Of a stretch of 17,395 bases of DNA, positions 1 through 5,645 are shown one piece after another (the first letter of the stretch is position 1; every line of letters starts with the position of its first letter). The stretch is from RGIG7300 sp045657645 (lineage in GTDB: Bacteria > Bacillota > Clostridia > Oscillospirales > CAG-272): the NCBI GenBank assembly GCA_045657645.1, contig JAZOTL010000145.1, positions 1 through 17,395 on the forward strand, read 5' to 3'. Position numbers and translations under genes: made by a program. The notes under the pieces were generated by a model. The model searched no databases. It was not told where the DNA came from and saw only the letters and a list, made by a program, of their open reading frames with translations.

Positions 1-21
1 TTATTGTCTTCCTAAGACCGC

Positions 22-252
22 TTGGCCTCCGACTTGTTTGAAGCGGCAATGACTTTGGAGGAGCCTACAGAAGATGCTCTCAACGCTATAGCACAAGAGA
101 AAAAGGCTCAGCGCGAAAAGGAAAATCTTCTCCGCCGTGAGGAGGAAGAAGAACTGCGCCGTAAGCAGGAAGAAGAGAAAAAGAAACAGGATTCCGAACC
201 CGTTCCCGAAATCAACTTCGGTATGTTCGGCCAAAACAACGGTAATAAATAA
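22..252 (+). CDS. Small charged coiled-coil protein, or 3' fragment of a longer gene
   Basis: I do not recognise a family. The open frame runs from just after an in-frame TAA at 13-15 to TAA at 250-252. The protein has an N-terminal stretch of ordinary composition, then about 30 residues dominated by Glu, Lys, Arg and Gln (a probable single charged helix or coiled coil), then a short tail ending NGNK. No membrane segment or signal peptide is visible. Codon use (CCC, TTC, GAG/GAA) matches the neighbouring genes and a terminator follows 8 bases after the stop, so it is probably really translated. Neither the TTG at 22 nor the ATG at 49 has a ribosome site. The true start may therefore lie beyond the window with a frameshift near 13-20, or this may be a decayed C-terminal piece. 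Start uncertain. Confidence 0.45.
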   Translation: MASDLFEAAMTLEEPTEDALNAIAQEKKAQREKENLLRREEEEELRRKQEEEKKKQDSEPVPEINFGMFGQNNGNK

Positions 253-259
253 TAAAAAA

Positions 260-287
260 GCCCTCGCTTTTAGCGAGGGTAATTTTT
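260..287 (+). terminator. Rho-independent terminator after the charged coiled-coil gene
   Basis: A perfect 7-bp stem CCCTCGC/GCGAGGG (261-267 with 273-279) with a 5-base loop is followed by a T-rich run (TAATTTTTT). It lies 8 bases past the stop codon of the left-edge gene. Confidence 0.85.
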
Positions 288-294
288 TATAATA

Positions 295-353
295 GCGTGG
301 GGTTTAAATTTTACCGTTAACTTGTAGCACGAAAGGTAAAGTTAGCTCAAACC
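295..353 (+). repeat. Intergenic repeat family 1, copy A
   Basis: This non-coding block resembles two others at 17161-17217 and 17263-17321. Shared anchors at matching spacing are GCGTG at the left end, GTAGCACGAA (324-333) 29 bases on, and AAGTTAG..CAAAC at the right. It can fold into two nested stems: GGTTT/AAACC (301-305 with 349-353), and AATTTTACC/GGTAAAGTT (307-315 with 335-343; 9 bp including one G-T pair), leaving a 19-base loop that carries the conserved ACTTGTAGCACGAA. A further shared GTTTGCGCC-like string lies at 362-371. The rest of the gap up to 448 shows nothing I can name. Confidence 0.6.
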
Positions 354-448
354 GCTTCTATTGTTTGCGCCAATAACATTTCCGCGCGCCTAAAGAAAAA
401 ATTAAACTAAAACATAAAACGATTATGGCTCCACCGTCAGGCGTTTTT

Positions 449-1174
449 TCAAAAAGCGAGGTTTTTTCTTATTATACGGGCAAGTGTGCCGTTTTTACCG
501 TTTGGAAGAAGTGTTTTCATATAGTGTACACCGTCTATCTCGGTATGCAGAACGTTGAATGTTTCTCCGTATTTTGCCTCGTTTTCAAAGTTAAGGGTCA
601 TTTCGGTAACGGTATGCTCATCGCACCGTGGCATAAAGTCTACAAACATATCGGGGTAATAGGTGTTGTTCATATGAATATTTTCATCTATTTCGCTGTA
701 GCGCACGGTTCTTGTACCCATATCACTAAGCACTGCATCCTTTGGTATGCCTACCCTTATGGGAGAAGTTATTTCCAAGGGCTGGTCTGCAGTAAATCCG
801 TATTCCATACTTTCTGCCCGCAGAGCTCTTTTTGTAGTTGTATCCACAAGGGCCCACACCGTTACAAGCTCGGCAATAAGCTCCCCGTTACGCCATACTC
901 TGCCGCAACGGTTAAAGATAAATCCCTTTGAGGGGCAATGCCAGGTTTCGGCTTCTATTTTATCATTAACACAAAGGTGACCGTATATACGCAGTTGTGC
1001 GCGGGCAAGTATGTAGCCCTTGTTTTCGCGGCGCAGCTGGTCAAAGGTAGGGCCGTATTCGTTATGCTGGTTAAAGGCCGCCTCCTGCATATAGCGCAGC
1101 ATTATAGAGGGACGCACGCATTTGTTTTTATCCACGTCGTGAGATGAAACGGTGAATTTTTGTATGTATTTCAT
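449..1174 (-). CDS. Acyl-ACP thioesterase (FatA/FatB family)
   Basis: The predicted protein hydrolyses acyl-acyl carrier protein to free fatty acid in the cytoplasm, ending chain elongation. The 241 residues form the tandem double hotdog fold of the family: an N-terminal hotdog at about 1-125 starting with the typical acyl-TE opening and ending in VWALVDTTTKRALR, and a second hotdog from about 150. The catalytic signature NxHxNN is present as N165-I-H167-M-N169-N170, followed by the usual aromatic/acidic YYPD. Length fits bacterial members (about 235-250). The start ATG at 1172-1174 has AAAGGA 7 bases upstream. It lies downstream of the aldolase gene on the same strand, 148 bases away, with a hairpin between, so read-through transcription is possible but unproven. 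The last codons and stop overlap a 15-mer shared with the right-edge repeat. Confidence 0.9.
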   Translation of the reverse strand: MKYIQKFTVSSHDVDKNKCVRPSIMLRYMQEAAFNQHNEYGPTFDQLRRENKGYILARAQLRIYGHLCVNDKIEAETWHCPSKGFIFNRCGRVWRNGELIAELVTVWALVDTTTKRALRAESMEYGFTADQPLEITSPIRVGIPKDAVLSDMGTRTVRYSEIDENIHMNNTYYPDMFVDFMPRCDEHTVTEMTLNFENEAKYGETFNVLHTEIDGVHYMKTLLPNGKNGTLARIIRKNLAF

Positions 1175-1193
1175 TTTGTTTCCTTTAATTAAT

Positions 1194-1217
1194 AAGGGAA
1201 GCCTTATGGCTTCCCTT
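1194..1217. terminator. Perfect 10-bp hairpin between aldolase and thioesterase genes
   Basis: AAGGGAAGCC (1194-1203) and GGCTTCCCTT (1208-1217) form a 10-bp stem with a TTAT loop. On the minus strand, the direction of both flanking genes, the stem is followed only by ATTAATTAAAGG, a weak U-tract. It may be a partial terminator or attenuator after the aldolase transcript. It is 20 bases upstream of the thioesterase start. Confidence 0.5.
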
Positions 1218-1244
1218 TGATTGCTTTTTTACGTATATGAAATA

Positions 1245-1325
1245 TCTCCACATCGGGCATCTGCAGATACGGTTATTTGTATGTGTGATTCCCGATTTTA
1301 GGAGCGGCAACTTACCGCTTTCTTA
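1245..1325 (-). repeat. Intergenic repeat family 2, copy 1 (3' end of aldolase gene)
   Basis: This block is nearly collinear with 7010-7091. Read on the minus strand it begins at the aldolase stop codon (TAAGAAAGCGG), makes a short hairpin GCGGTA-AGT-TGCCGC, then a longer paired region whose ends are TCGGG (minus strand, near 1290-1294) and CCCGA (near 1253-1257), and closes with the highly conserved GATGCCCGATGTGGAGA. Between the copies the first stem changes a T-G pair to C-G while the partner strand is kept. Only the middle and the junction between the hairpins differ much. This suggests a transcribed RNA structure or a mobile palindromic repeat. Confidence 0.7.
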
Positions 1326-2288
1326 GAGGGTATTCTCGGAGCCGAGAACGTTCTTTATCTTGTGTGCAACCATCTTCTTTACCTCTGCACGTGCAACGGT
1401 GAGGTAGGTTCTGGGGTCGAACACGCCGGGATCGTCGGTAAGTACGCGTCTGATACCTGCGGTCATAGCAAGACGGATATCAGAGTCGATATTTATCTTA
1501 CAAACTGCAAGAGAAGCTGCCTTACGAAGCTCCTCTTCGGGAATACCTACTGCATCGGGAAGCTTGCCGCCGATGGAGTTGATCTCCTGTACGTATTCCT
1601 GGGGAACAGAGGATGCGCCGTGAAGAACGATGGGGAATCCGGGGATCTTCTGCATAATTTCTTCAAGAATATCGAAACGAAGCGGAGGGGGAACAAGGAT
1701 ACCCTTTTCGTTTCTTGTGCACTGATCGGGTGTAAACTTGTATGCACCGTGGGATGTACCGATAGCGATAGCAAGGGAGTCAACGCCTGTCTTTTCAACA
1801 AACTCTTCAACCTCTTCAGGGCGGGTGTAAGCAGAATCCTCAGCGGAAACGTTTACGTCATCCTCGATACCTGCAAGTCTGCCAAGCTCACCTTCAACGG
1901 TAACACCGCGCTCGTGTGCGTACTCAACTACCTTCTTTGTAACTGCAATGTTGTCCTCAAAGGAATGGTGAGAACCGTCGATCATAACGGAGGTAAAGCC
2001 ACCGTCGATACAAGCCTTACAGATTTCAAAATCAGCACCGTGGTCAAGGTGGAGAGCAAGGTCAATACCTGCATCCTTGATAGCTGCCTGTGCGAGAGCA
2101 AGGAGGTACTCCTGCTTTGCATACTTTCTTGCACCTGCAGAAACCTGAAGAACTACAGGGGACTTAAGCTCGCCTGCTGCCTCGGTAATAGCCTGTACGA
2201 TTTCCATATTGTTGATGTTGAAAGCACCGATAGCGTAGCCGCCTTCATATGCCTTTTTGAACATCTCTTTTGTAGATACCAATGCCAT
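1323..2288 (-). CDS. fba: Class II fructose-1,6-bisphosphate aldolase
   Basis: This glycolytic enzyme cleaves fructose-1,6-bisphosphate to dihydroxyacetone phosphate and glyceraldehyde-3-phosphate, using a divalent metal, in the cytoplasm. In numbering from the upstream GTG, the class II motifs are HLDHG with catalytic Asp86 and metal ligand His87, the EGELG block near 136-140, GTSHG with His184, LHGAS with His227, and NIDSD at 270-274 binding the substrate. I place the start at the ATG at 2286-2288 (321 residues). The upstream in-frame GTG at 2298-2300 is part of the ribosome site AGGAGTG, which sits 9 bases before the ATG. Length is normal for the class IIB group. It has its own promoter at 2341-2369 and diverges from mscL. 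A structured repeat overlaps the stop codon. Confidence 0.96.
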   Translation of the reverse strand: MALVSTKEMFKKAYEGGYAIGAFNINNMEIVQAITEAAGELKSPVVLQVSAGARKYAKQEYLLALAQAAIKDAGIDLALHLDHGADFEICKACIDGGFTSVMIDGSHHSFEDNIAVTKKVVEYAHERGVTVEGELGRLAGIEDDVNVSAEDSAYTRPEEVEEFVEKTGVDSLAIAIGTSHGAYKFTPDQCTRNEKGILVPPPLRFDILEEIMQKIPGFPIVLHGASSVPQEYVQEINSIGGKLPDAVGIPEEELRKAASLAVCKINIDSDIRLAMTAGIRRVLTDDPGVFDPRTYLTVARAEVKKMVAHKIKNVLGSENTL

Positions 2289-2340
2289 ATTTTTATTCAC
2301 TCCTGTAAAATTTTTTCATAGTTTATCTATTATATTTCTT

Positions 2341-2369
2341 ATTGTACTATTTTTTCTTCCATAAATCAA
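2341..2369 (-). promoter_or_regulatory. SigA-type promoter of the aldolase gene
   Basis: On the minus strand TTGATT (2364-2369), a 17-base spacer and TACAAT (2341-2346) match the vegetative consensus. The predicted start of transcription is about 45 bases upstream of the aldolase start codon. Confidence 0.7.
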
Positions 2370-2415
2370 GAGTTTTTAAAAAAATAAAAGTTTTTGAAAA
2401 AAACATCTCAACCGA

Positions 2416-2444
2416 TTGAAAAATATGTAGAAATATTGTATAAT
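2416..2444 (+). promoter_or_regulatory. SigA-type promoter of mscL
   Basis: TTGAAA (2416-2421), a 17-base spacer and TATAAT (2439-2444). It diverges from the aldolase promoter. The -10 box covers the GTG that opens the mscL frame at 2443, which rules that codon out as the start. Confidence 0.85.
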
Positions 2445-2481
2445 GAGCCAAAGGAATAATTTTTCAGAAAGGGTACGTACC

Positions 2482-2913
2482 ATGAAAAAGTTTTTTAAAG
2501 AATTCAAAGAATTTGCAATGAAGGGCAACATTATTGATATGGCAGTTGGTCTTGTTATAGGCAGTGCTTTTACAGCCATTGTAAAATCACTTGTTGAAGA
2601 CATTATCACCCCCCTTATCAGCATGCTCACAGGCGACGTTCTTCTTACAGACCTTAAGTGGGTGCTTGTAGAAGCGGTTGGCGAAAAGGCAGAGGTTGCA
2701 ATTACATACGGTAACTTTATACAGGCAGTTATAGACTTCCTGCTTATTGCTCTTACCATATTTATCGTTCTTCGCGTTGCTATGACTACCTCAAAGAAGC
2801 TTGAAGCTCTTAAAAAGAAGGAAGCCGAAGAAGAAGCAGCCGTAGAGGAAGAAGCAAAGGAAACCGAGCTTGACGTTCTCTGCCAGATCCGCGATATGAT
2901 GAAGAAGGACTAA
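2482..2913 (+). CDS. mscL: Large-conductance mechanosensitive channel MscL
   Basis: This pentameric inner-membrane channel opens under membrane tension to release solutes during hypo-osmotic shock. The 143 residues show the MscL layout: a short amphipathic N-terminal helix (KKFFKEFKEFAMKGN), TM1 at about 16-44 with the conserved NIIDMAVGLVIGSAF start, a periplasmic loop, TM2 at about 78-99, then a cytoplasmic bundle helix at the end (131-142). The linker between TM2 and the last helix (about 104-128) is rich in Lys and Glu. The ATG at 2482 has GAAAGGG 8 bases upstream and lies about 31 bases past the predicted transcription start. The gene is single, with its own promoter and terminator. Confidence 0.96.
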   Translation: MKKFFKEFKEFAMKGNIIDMAVGLVIGSAFTAIVKSLVEDIITPLISMLTGDVLLTDLKWVLVEAVGEKAEVAITYGNFIQAVIDFLLIALTIFIVLRVAMTTSKKLEALKKKEAEEEAAVEEEAKETELDVLCQIRDMMKKD

Positions 2914-2938
2914 TTTAATAATTTTAGCTAACAGTAAA

Positions 2939-2971
2939 ATCCCCGAAAGAATCTCTTTCGGGGATTTATTT
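2939..2971 (+). terminator. Terminator of mscL
   Basis: A perfect 12-bp stem ATCCCCGAAAGA/TCTTTCGGGGAT (2939-2950 with 2954-2965) with a 3-base loop, followed by TTATTTTT. It lies 25 bases after the mscL stop. It could also serve the converging tepA gene, with a weaker U-tract. Confidence 0.9.
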
Positions 2972-2995
2972 TTAAGTCTGTACAAACTAACCCTT

Positions 2996-3013
2996 CCCCT
3001 TTTAATAAAGGGG
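2996..3013. repeat. Short hairpin downstream of the tepA-like gene
   Basis: CCCCTTT (2996-3002) and AAAGGGG (3007-3013) form a 7-bp stem with a TAAT loop, 13 bases past the tepA-like stop on the minus strand. No U-tract follows in either direction, so it is not a standard terminator. Confidence 0.4.
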
Positions 3014-3026
3014 CTTGGTCTGCCCC

Positions 3027-3710
3027 TCATTCATTTCTTATCATATCATCAAGGGCACAAAGGGCATTGTGAAGACCGCCTATTTCGTCGATAAGTCCTA
3101 TTTCTACGGCACGCGTGCCGTCGATTATACTGCCCATATCGGTGGCAATCTCATCGGTCTTCATCATAAGGGCGCTTATTTTTTCCTTCGGGCACTTGGA
3201 ATTTTCGGAAACAAAATCGGTAATGCGCTCCTGCATTTTTTCAAAATAATGATAGGTTTGGGGCGCCCCCACCACAAGACCGTTAATACGCACGGGGTGC
3301 AGGGTCATAGTGGCGCTTTTAACTATAAAGGAGCGCTTACAGCACACCGCAAGGGGTACTCCTATTGAGTGGCCGCCCCCCAAAACAAGGGAAACGGTAG
3401 GCTTTTTCATAGAGGCAATCATTTCTGCTATAGCAAGACCTGCCTCCACGTCCCCGCCAACGGTGTTGAGTATAAGGAGCATACCGTCAATAGCTTCGTC
3501 CTGCTCTATTTGGGCAAGCAGGGGTATCATATGCTCATATTTGGTAGTTTTTTGGTTGTCGGGAAGTATAAAATGCCCCTCTATCTGCCCGATAATACTG
3601 ACACATTCTATACGTTTTTCGCCGTTTTCGCATATAACGGCCCCCTGCTCCTTTATTCTTTGGTCCACTTTCTCTGTATCGTTAATATCCTTCTTTTCTT
3701 CTGTACTCAT
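3027..3710 (-). CDS. tepA: ClpP-class serine protease, TepA/YmfB-like
   Basis: This is a ClpP/crotonase-fold peptidase of the TepA (translocation-enhancing protein) group, soluble and without a signal peptide. Counting from the upstream ATG at 3722, the nucleophile region is GGGHSIGVP with Ser119, the general base lies in TLHPV (His142), and Asp190 in MMKTDEIATD is the likely third residue, just before the usual EIGLIDEIGG end. The preceding LNTVGGDVEAG block is the ClpP-like oxyanion/substrate strand. The first 35 residues are charged and probably disordered. I prefer the ATG at 3708-3710 (227 residues) because GGGGA lies upstream of it, while the ATG at 3722 has no ribosome site. In Bacillus the homologue sits beside spoIIIE/ftsK; here it is alone, divergent from pduL. 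The physiological substrate is not known. Confidence 0.85.
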   Translation of the reverse strand: MSTEEKKDINDTEKVDQRIKEQGAVICENGEKRIECVSIIGQIEGHFILPDNQKTTKYEHMIPLLAQIEQDEAIDGMLLILNTVGGDVEAGLAIAEMIASMKKPTVSLVLGGGHSIGVPLAVCCKRSFIVKSATMTLHPVRINGLVVGAPQTYHYFEKMQERITDFVSENSKCPKEKISALMMKTDEIATDMGSIIDGTRAVEIGLIDEIGGLHNALCALDDMIRNE

Positions 3711-3736
3711 TTTTATCCCCATTTTTTAAGTTTCAC

Positions 3737-3765
3737 TTTACAATTTCCATATTTCATAGTATAAT
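3737..3765 (+). promoter_or_regulatory. SigA-type promoter of pduL
   Basis: TTTACA (3737-3742), a 17-base spacer and a perfect TATAAT (3760-3765). Its -10 box overlaps that of the opposing tepA promoter. Confidence 0.85.
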
Positions 3766-3787
3766 ATAAAAAAAGATTTTTATTCAA
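3758..3787 (-). promoter_or_regulatory. Probable promoter of the tepA-like gene
   Basis: On the minus strand TTGAAT (3782-3787), an 18-base spacer and TATACT (3758-3763). The spacer is T/A-rich. It overlaps the pduL promoter. Confidence 0.55.
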
Positions 3788-3800
3788 AGGAGTATATACA

Positions 3801-4370
3801 ATGGACAACAAGTTTTTAGTTGAGACCTCTGCTCGCCACGTACATCTTACACAGGAGCAGATCGAGATTCTCTTCGGCAAGTCCGAGCTTACCCATAAGA
3901 AGGATCTTAGCCAGCCCGGCCAGTACGCTTGCGAAGAAAGAGTTACCGTAGTTGGCCCCAAGAAGGAGATAGCTAACGTTATCGTTCTTGGTCCCGCAAG
4001 ACCTGCAGGTCAGGTTGAGGTATCCCTTACAGATGCAAGAACCCTTGGTATTTCCGCACCCGTTCGTGAAAGCGGAGACGTTGAAGGCGCTCCCGGCTGC
4101 AAGCTTGTAGGCCCCTGCGGTGAGGTTGAGCTTCCCTGTGGCGTTATCGCTGCAAAGCGCCACATACATATGACACCTGCAGACGCTGAAAAGCTGGGTG
4201 TTACCGATAAGGAAATTGTAAGCGTTAAGCTTGATACAGACCGTCCCCTTATCTTCGGTGACGTTGTAGTAAGAGTAAATGCAAACTTCGCTCTTGCAAT
4301 GCACATCGATACCGATGAGTCCAACGCAGCTTGTGCTTTTGGACAGGTTATGGGCGAGATAGTAAAGTAA
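3801..4370 (+). CDS. pduL: PduL-type phosphate acyltransferase
   Basis: The enzyme interconverts acyl-CoA plus phosphate with acyl-phosphate plus CoA. In microcompartments the acyl group is propionyl; elsewhere acetyl is likely, giving acetyl-phosphate for ATP formation. The 189 residues contain the two PduL half-domains. Candidate zinc ligands, by analogy with solved PduL structures, are His13 and His15 (SARHVHLT), Glu46, His121 and His123 (AKRHIHMT) and His168. The chain starts directly in the core domain, so the N-terminal encapsulation helix of microcompartment forms is absent and a cytosolic enzyme is expected. AAAGGAG lies 8 bases before the ATG. No acetate kinase or shell-protein gene is present in the window. 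It has its own promoter and terminator. Confidence 0.93.
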   Translation: MDNKFLVETSARHVHLTQEQIEILFGKSELTHKKDLSQPGQYACEERVTVVGPKKEIANVIVLGPARPAGQVEVSLTDARTLGISAPVRESGDVEGAPGCKLVGPCGEVELPCGVIAAKRHIHMTPADAEKLGVTDKEIVSVKLDTDRPLIFGDVVVRVNANFALAMHIDTDESNAACAFGQVMGEIVK

Positions 4371-4383
4371 TTAAACCATTGCA

Positions 4384-4415
4384 AACGACGGTAGCTTAAA
4401 GCTATCGTCGTTTTT
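4384..4415 (+). terminator. Terminator of pduL
   Basis: A 12-bp stem AACGACGGTAGC/GCTATCGTCGTT (4384-4395 with 4401-4412; one G-T pair) with loop TTAAA, then a T-run. Confidence 0.9.
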
Positions 4416-4437
4416 GCTTATTATTATTATTTTCTAC

Positions 4438-4466
4438 TTGAAATAATTTAAAGTGTAGTGTACAAT
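4438..4466 (+). promoter_or_regulatory. SigA-type promoter of the ireB-ribF-dacF operon
   Basis: TTGAAA (4438-4443), a 17-base spacer and TACAAT (4461-4466). Transcription should begin near 4473, right before the ireB ribosome site, so the leader is very short (about 10-12 bases). Confidence 0.8.
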
Positions 4467-4484
4467 AAATACGAGGTGATAGAA

Positions 4485-4745
4485 GTGATAAATAACGAAA
4501 AAGAAAAAACCATAACCTTTTCTCTCAAGCAGACAAAGGAGCTTGAAACAAAAAATATTCTTCTTGCCGTATATCAGGCATTAAGCGAAAAGGGCTACAA
4601 TCCCCTTAATCAGATAGTGGGCTATATTCTCTCCGAGGACCCCACCTATATTACAAACTACAAAAACGCCCGTGCTCTTATCTGCAAGATAGACAGAGAC
4701 GAGCTGATGAATTCTCTTATCAAGAATTATCTCGGACTTAAATAA
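4485..4745 (+). CDS. ireB: IreB family regulatory protein (UPF0297)
   Basis: This small cytoplasmic protein is known in Enterococcus as a phosphorylation target of the Ser/Thr kinase IreK that controls cephalosporin tolerance. The 86-residue chain carries the family block EKGYNPLNQIVGYILS (35-50) followed by DPTYI and the RDELMNSLIKNYLG end. N-terminal Thr9 and Thr11 are near where the Enterococcus protein is phosphorylated. I choose the GTG at 4485-4487: GAGGTG lies 6 bases upstream, and the upstream in-frame GTG at 4458 falls inside the promoter. Its stop shares one base with the ribF start. In many Bacillota ireB precedes ruvX; here it precedes ribF. Confidence 0.92.
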   Translation: MINNEKEKTITFSLKQTKELETKNILLAVYQALSEKGYNPLNQIVGYILSEDPTYITNYKNARALICKIDRDELMNSLIKNYLGLK

Positions 4746-5641
4746 TGAAGCTTTACAGCTTAGAGACCCTTTCTCAAACAGAGCTTGGGGATAAGCCAAC
4801 GGTGGTGGTGCTTGGCACCTTTGACGGAGTGCACCTGGGCCACCGCAAGCTTATAGAAAGAGCAAAGGCGCAGGATGCCCATATATGCATTTTCACCTTT
4901 GCCCAAAATCCCTTCGGCACCCCTGCTCTTGTAAGCCTTGAAGAAAAGCTTAAGCTTTTTTATGAAGCGGGGGCAGAATATGCCTACGTTGCCGAATTTG
5001 ACGAGGTTCGTGAGCTTGATTGGCAGGATTTTGCAAAAGAACTGCTTATCAAAAAGCTTAACTGCAGGTGTTGTGTTTGCGGTTTTAACTTCAGATTTGG
5101 CAAAAAGGCAGAAGGAACTGCCGCTGCTCTGAAAGAGTTTATGGAGCAAAGGGGTCTTTGTTGCTTTGTTGAGGATGCCTTTTGTATTGATGGGGAGCCT
5201 GTAAGCTCCTCCCGTATTCGCGCCCTTCTTCAAAAGGGAGATGCAGAGGGAGCCGCAAGACTGCTTGGCAGGAACTACACCCTTGAATACCACGTTACCC
5301 ACGGTAACGGTATAGGTAAAAGCCTTGGCTTTCCCACCCTTAATCAGCCCTTAAAGCCCGGTATGATTGCTTGTGCCGGAGGAGTGTATATAAGCCGTTG
5401 CCTTGGTATGCCCGCGGTTACCAACATTGGCGTGCGCCCAACCGTTACAGATGAATCCCAAATCGTACACGAAACCTTTATTATAGACTATGAAGGGGAT
5501 CTTTACGGCAGGGATATTAAGGTTGAGCTTATATCAAAGATAAGGGACGAAATTAAGTTTCCGTCATTTGAGGCTCTTTCAAAGCAGATAGAGGCCGATG
5601 TGGAAAAAACAAAAAAATATTTTAAAATTAACGTTGAGTAG
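4745..5641 (+). CDS. ribF: Bifunctional riboflavin kinase / FAD synthetase
   Basis: The enzyme phosphorylates riboflavin to FMN and adenylates FMN to FAD. The N-terminal nucleotidyltransferase domain shows GTFDGVHLGH (24-33), CGFNFRFG (112-119) and SSSRIR (154-159). The C-terminal riboflavin-kinase domain shows GFPTLN (195-200), TNIGVRPT (226-233), HETFIIDY (242-249) and DLYG, ending in KIRDEIKFPSFEAL. Both active sites look complete and the 298-residue length is usual (about 300-315). The start ATG overlaps the ireB stop (TAATG), which implies translational coupling. The next gene begins 4 bases after its stop. Confidence 0.96.
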   Translation: MKLYSLETLSQTELGDKPTVVVLGTFDGVHLGHRKLIERAKAQDAHICIFTFAQNPFGTPALVSLEEKLKLFYEAGAEYAYVAEFDEVRELDWQDFAKELLIKKLNCRCCVCGFNFRFGKKAEGTAAALKEFMEQRGLCCFVEDAFCIDGEPVSSSRIRALLQKGDAEGAARLLGRNYTLEYHVTHGNGIGKSLGFPTLNQPLKPGMIACAGGVYISRCLGMPAVTNIGVRPTVTDESQIVHETFIIDYEGDLYGRDIKVELISKIRDEIKFPSFEALSKQIEADVEKTKKYFKINVE

Positions 5642-5645
5642 AAAA

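Noticed and set aside
2298..2300. GTG start for the aldolase
   Set aside because: The GTG lies inside the AGGAGTG ribosome site of the ATG at 2286-2288.
1362..2321. Long open frame antisense to the aldolase gene
   Set aside because: It is a shadow of a highly expressed gene with strong codon bias. It is Cys-rich and shows no family motif or ribosome site, and the aldolase on the other strand is certain.
4458..4460. GTG start for ireB
   Set aside because: It falls within the promoter, before the predicted transcription start.
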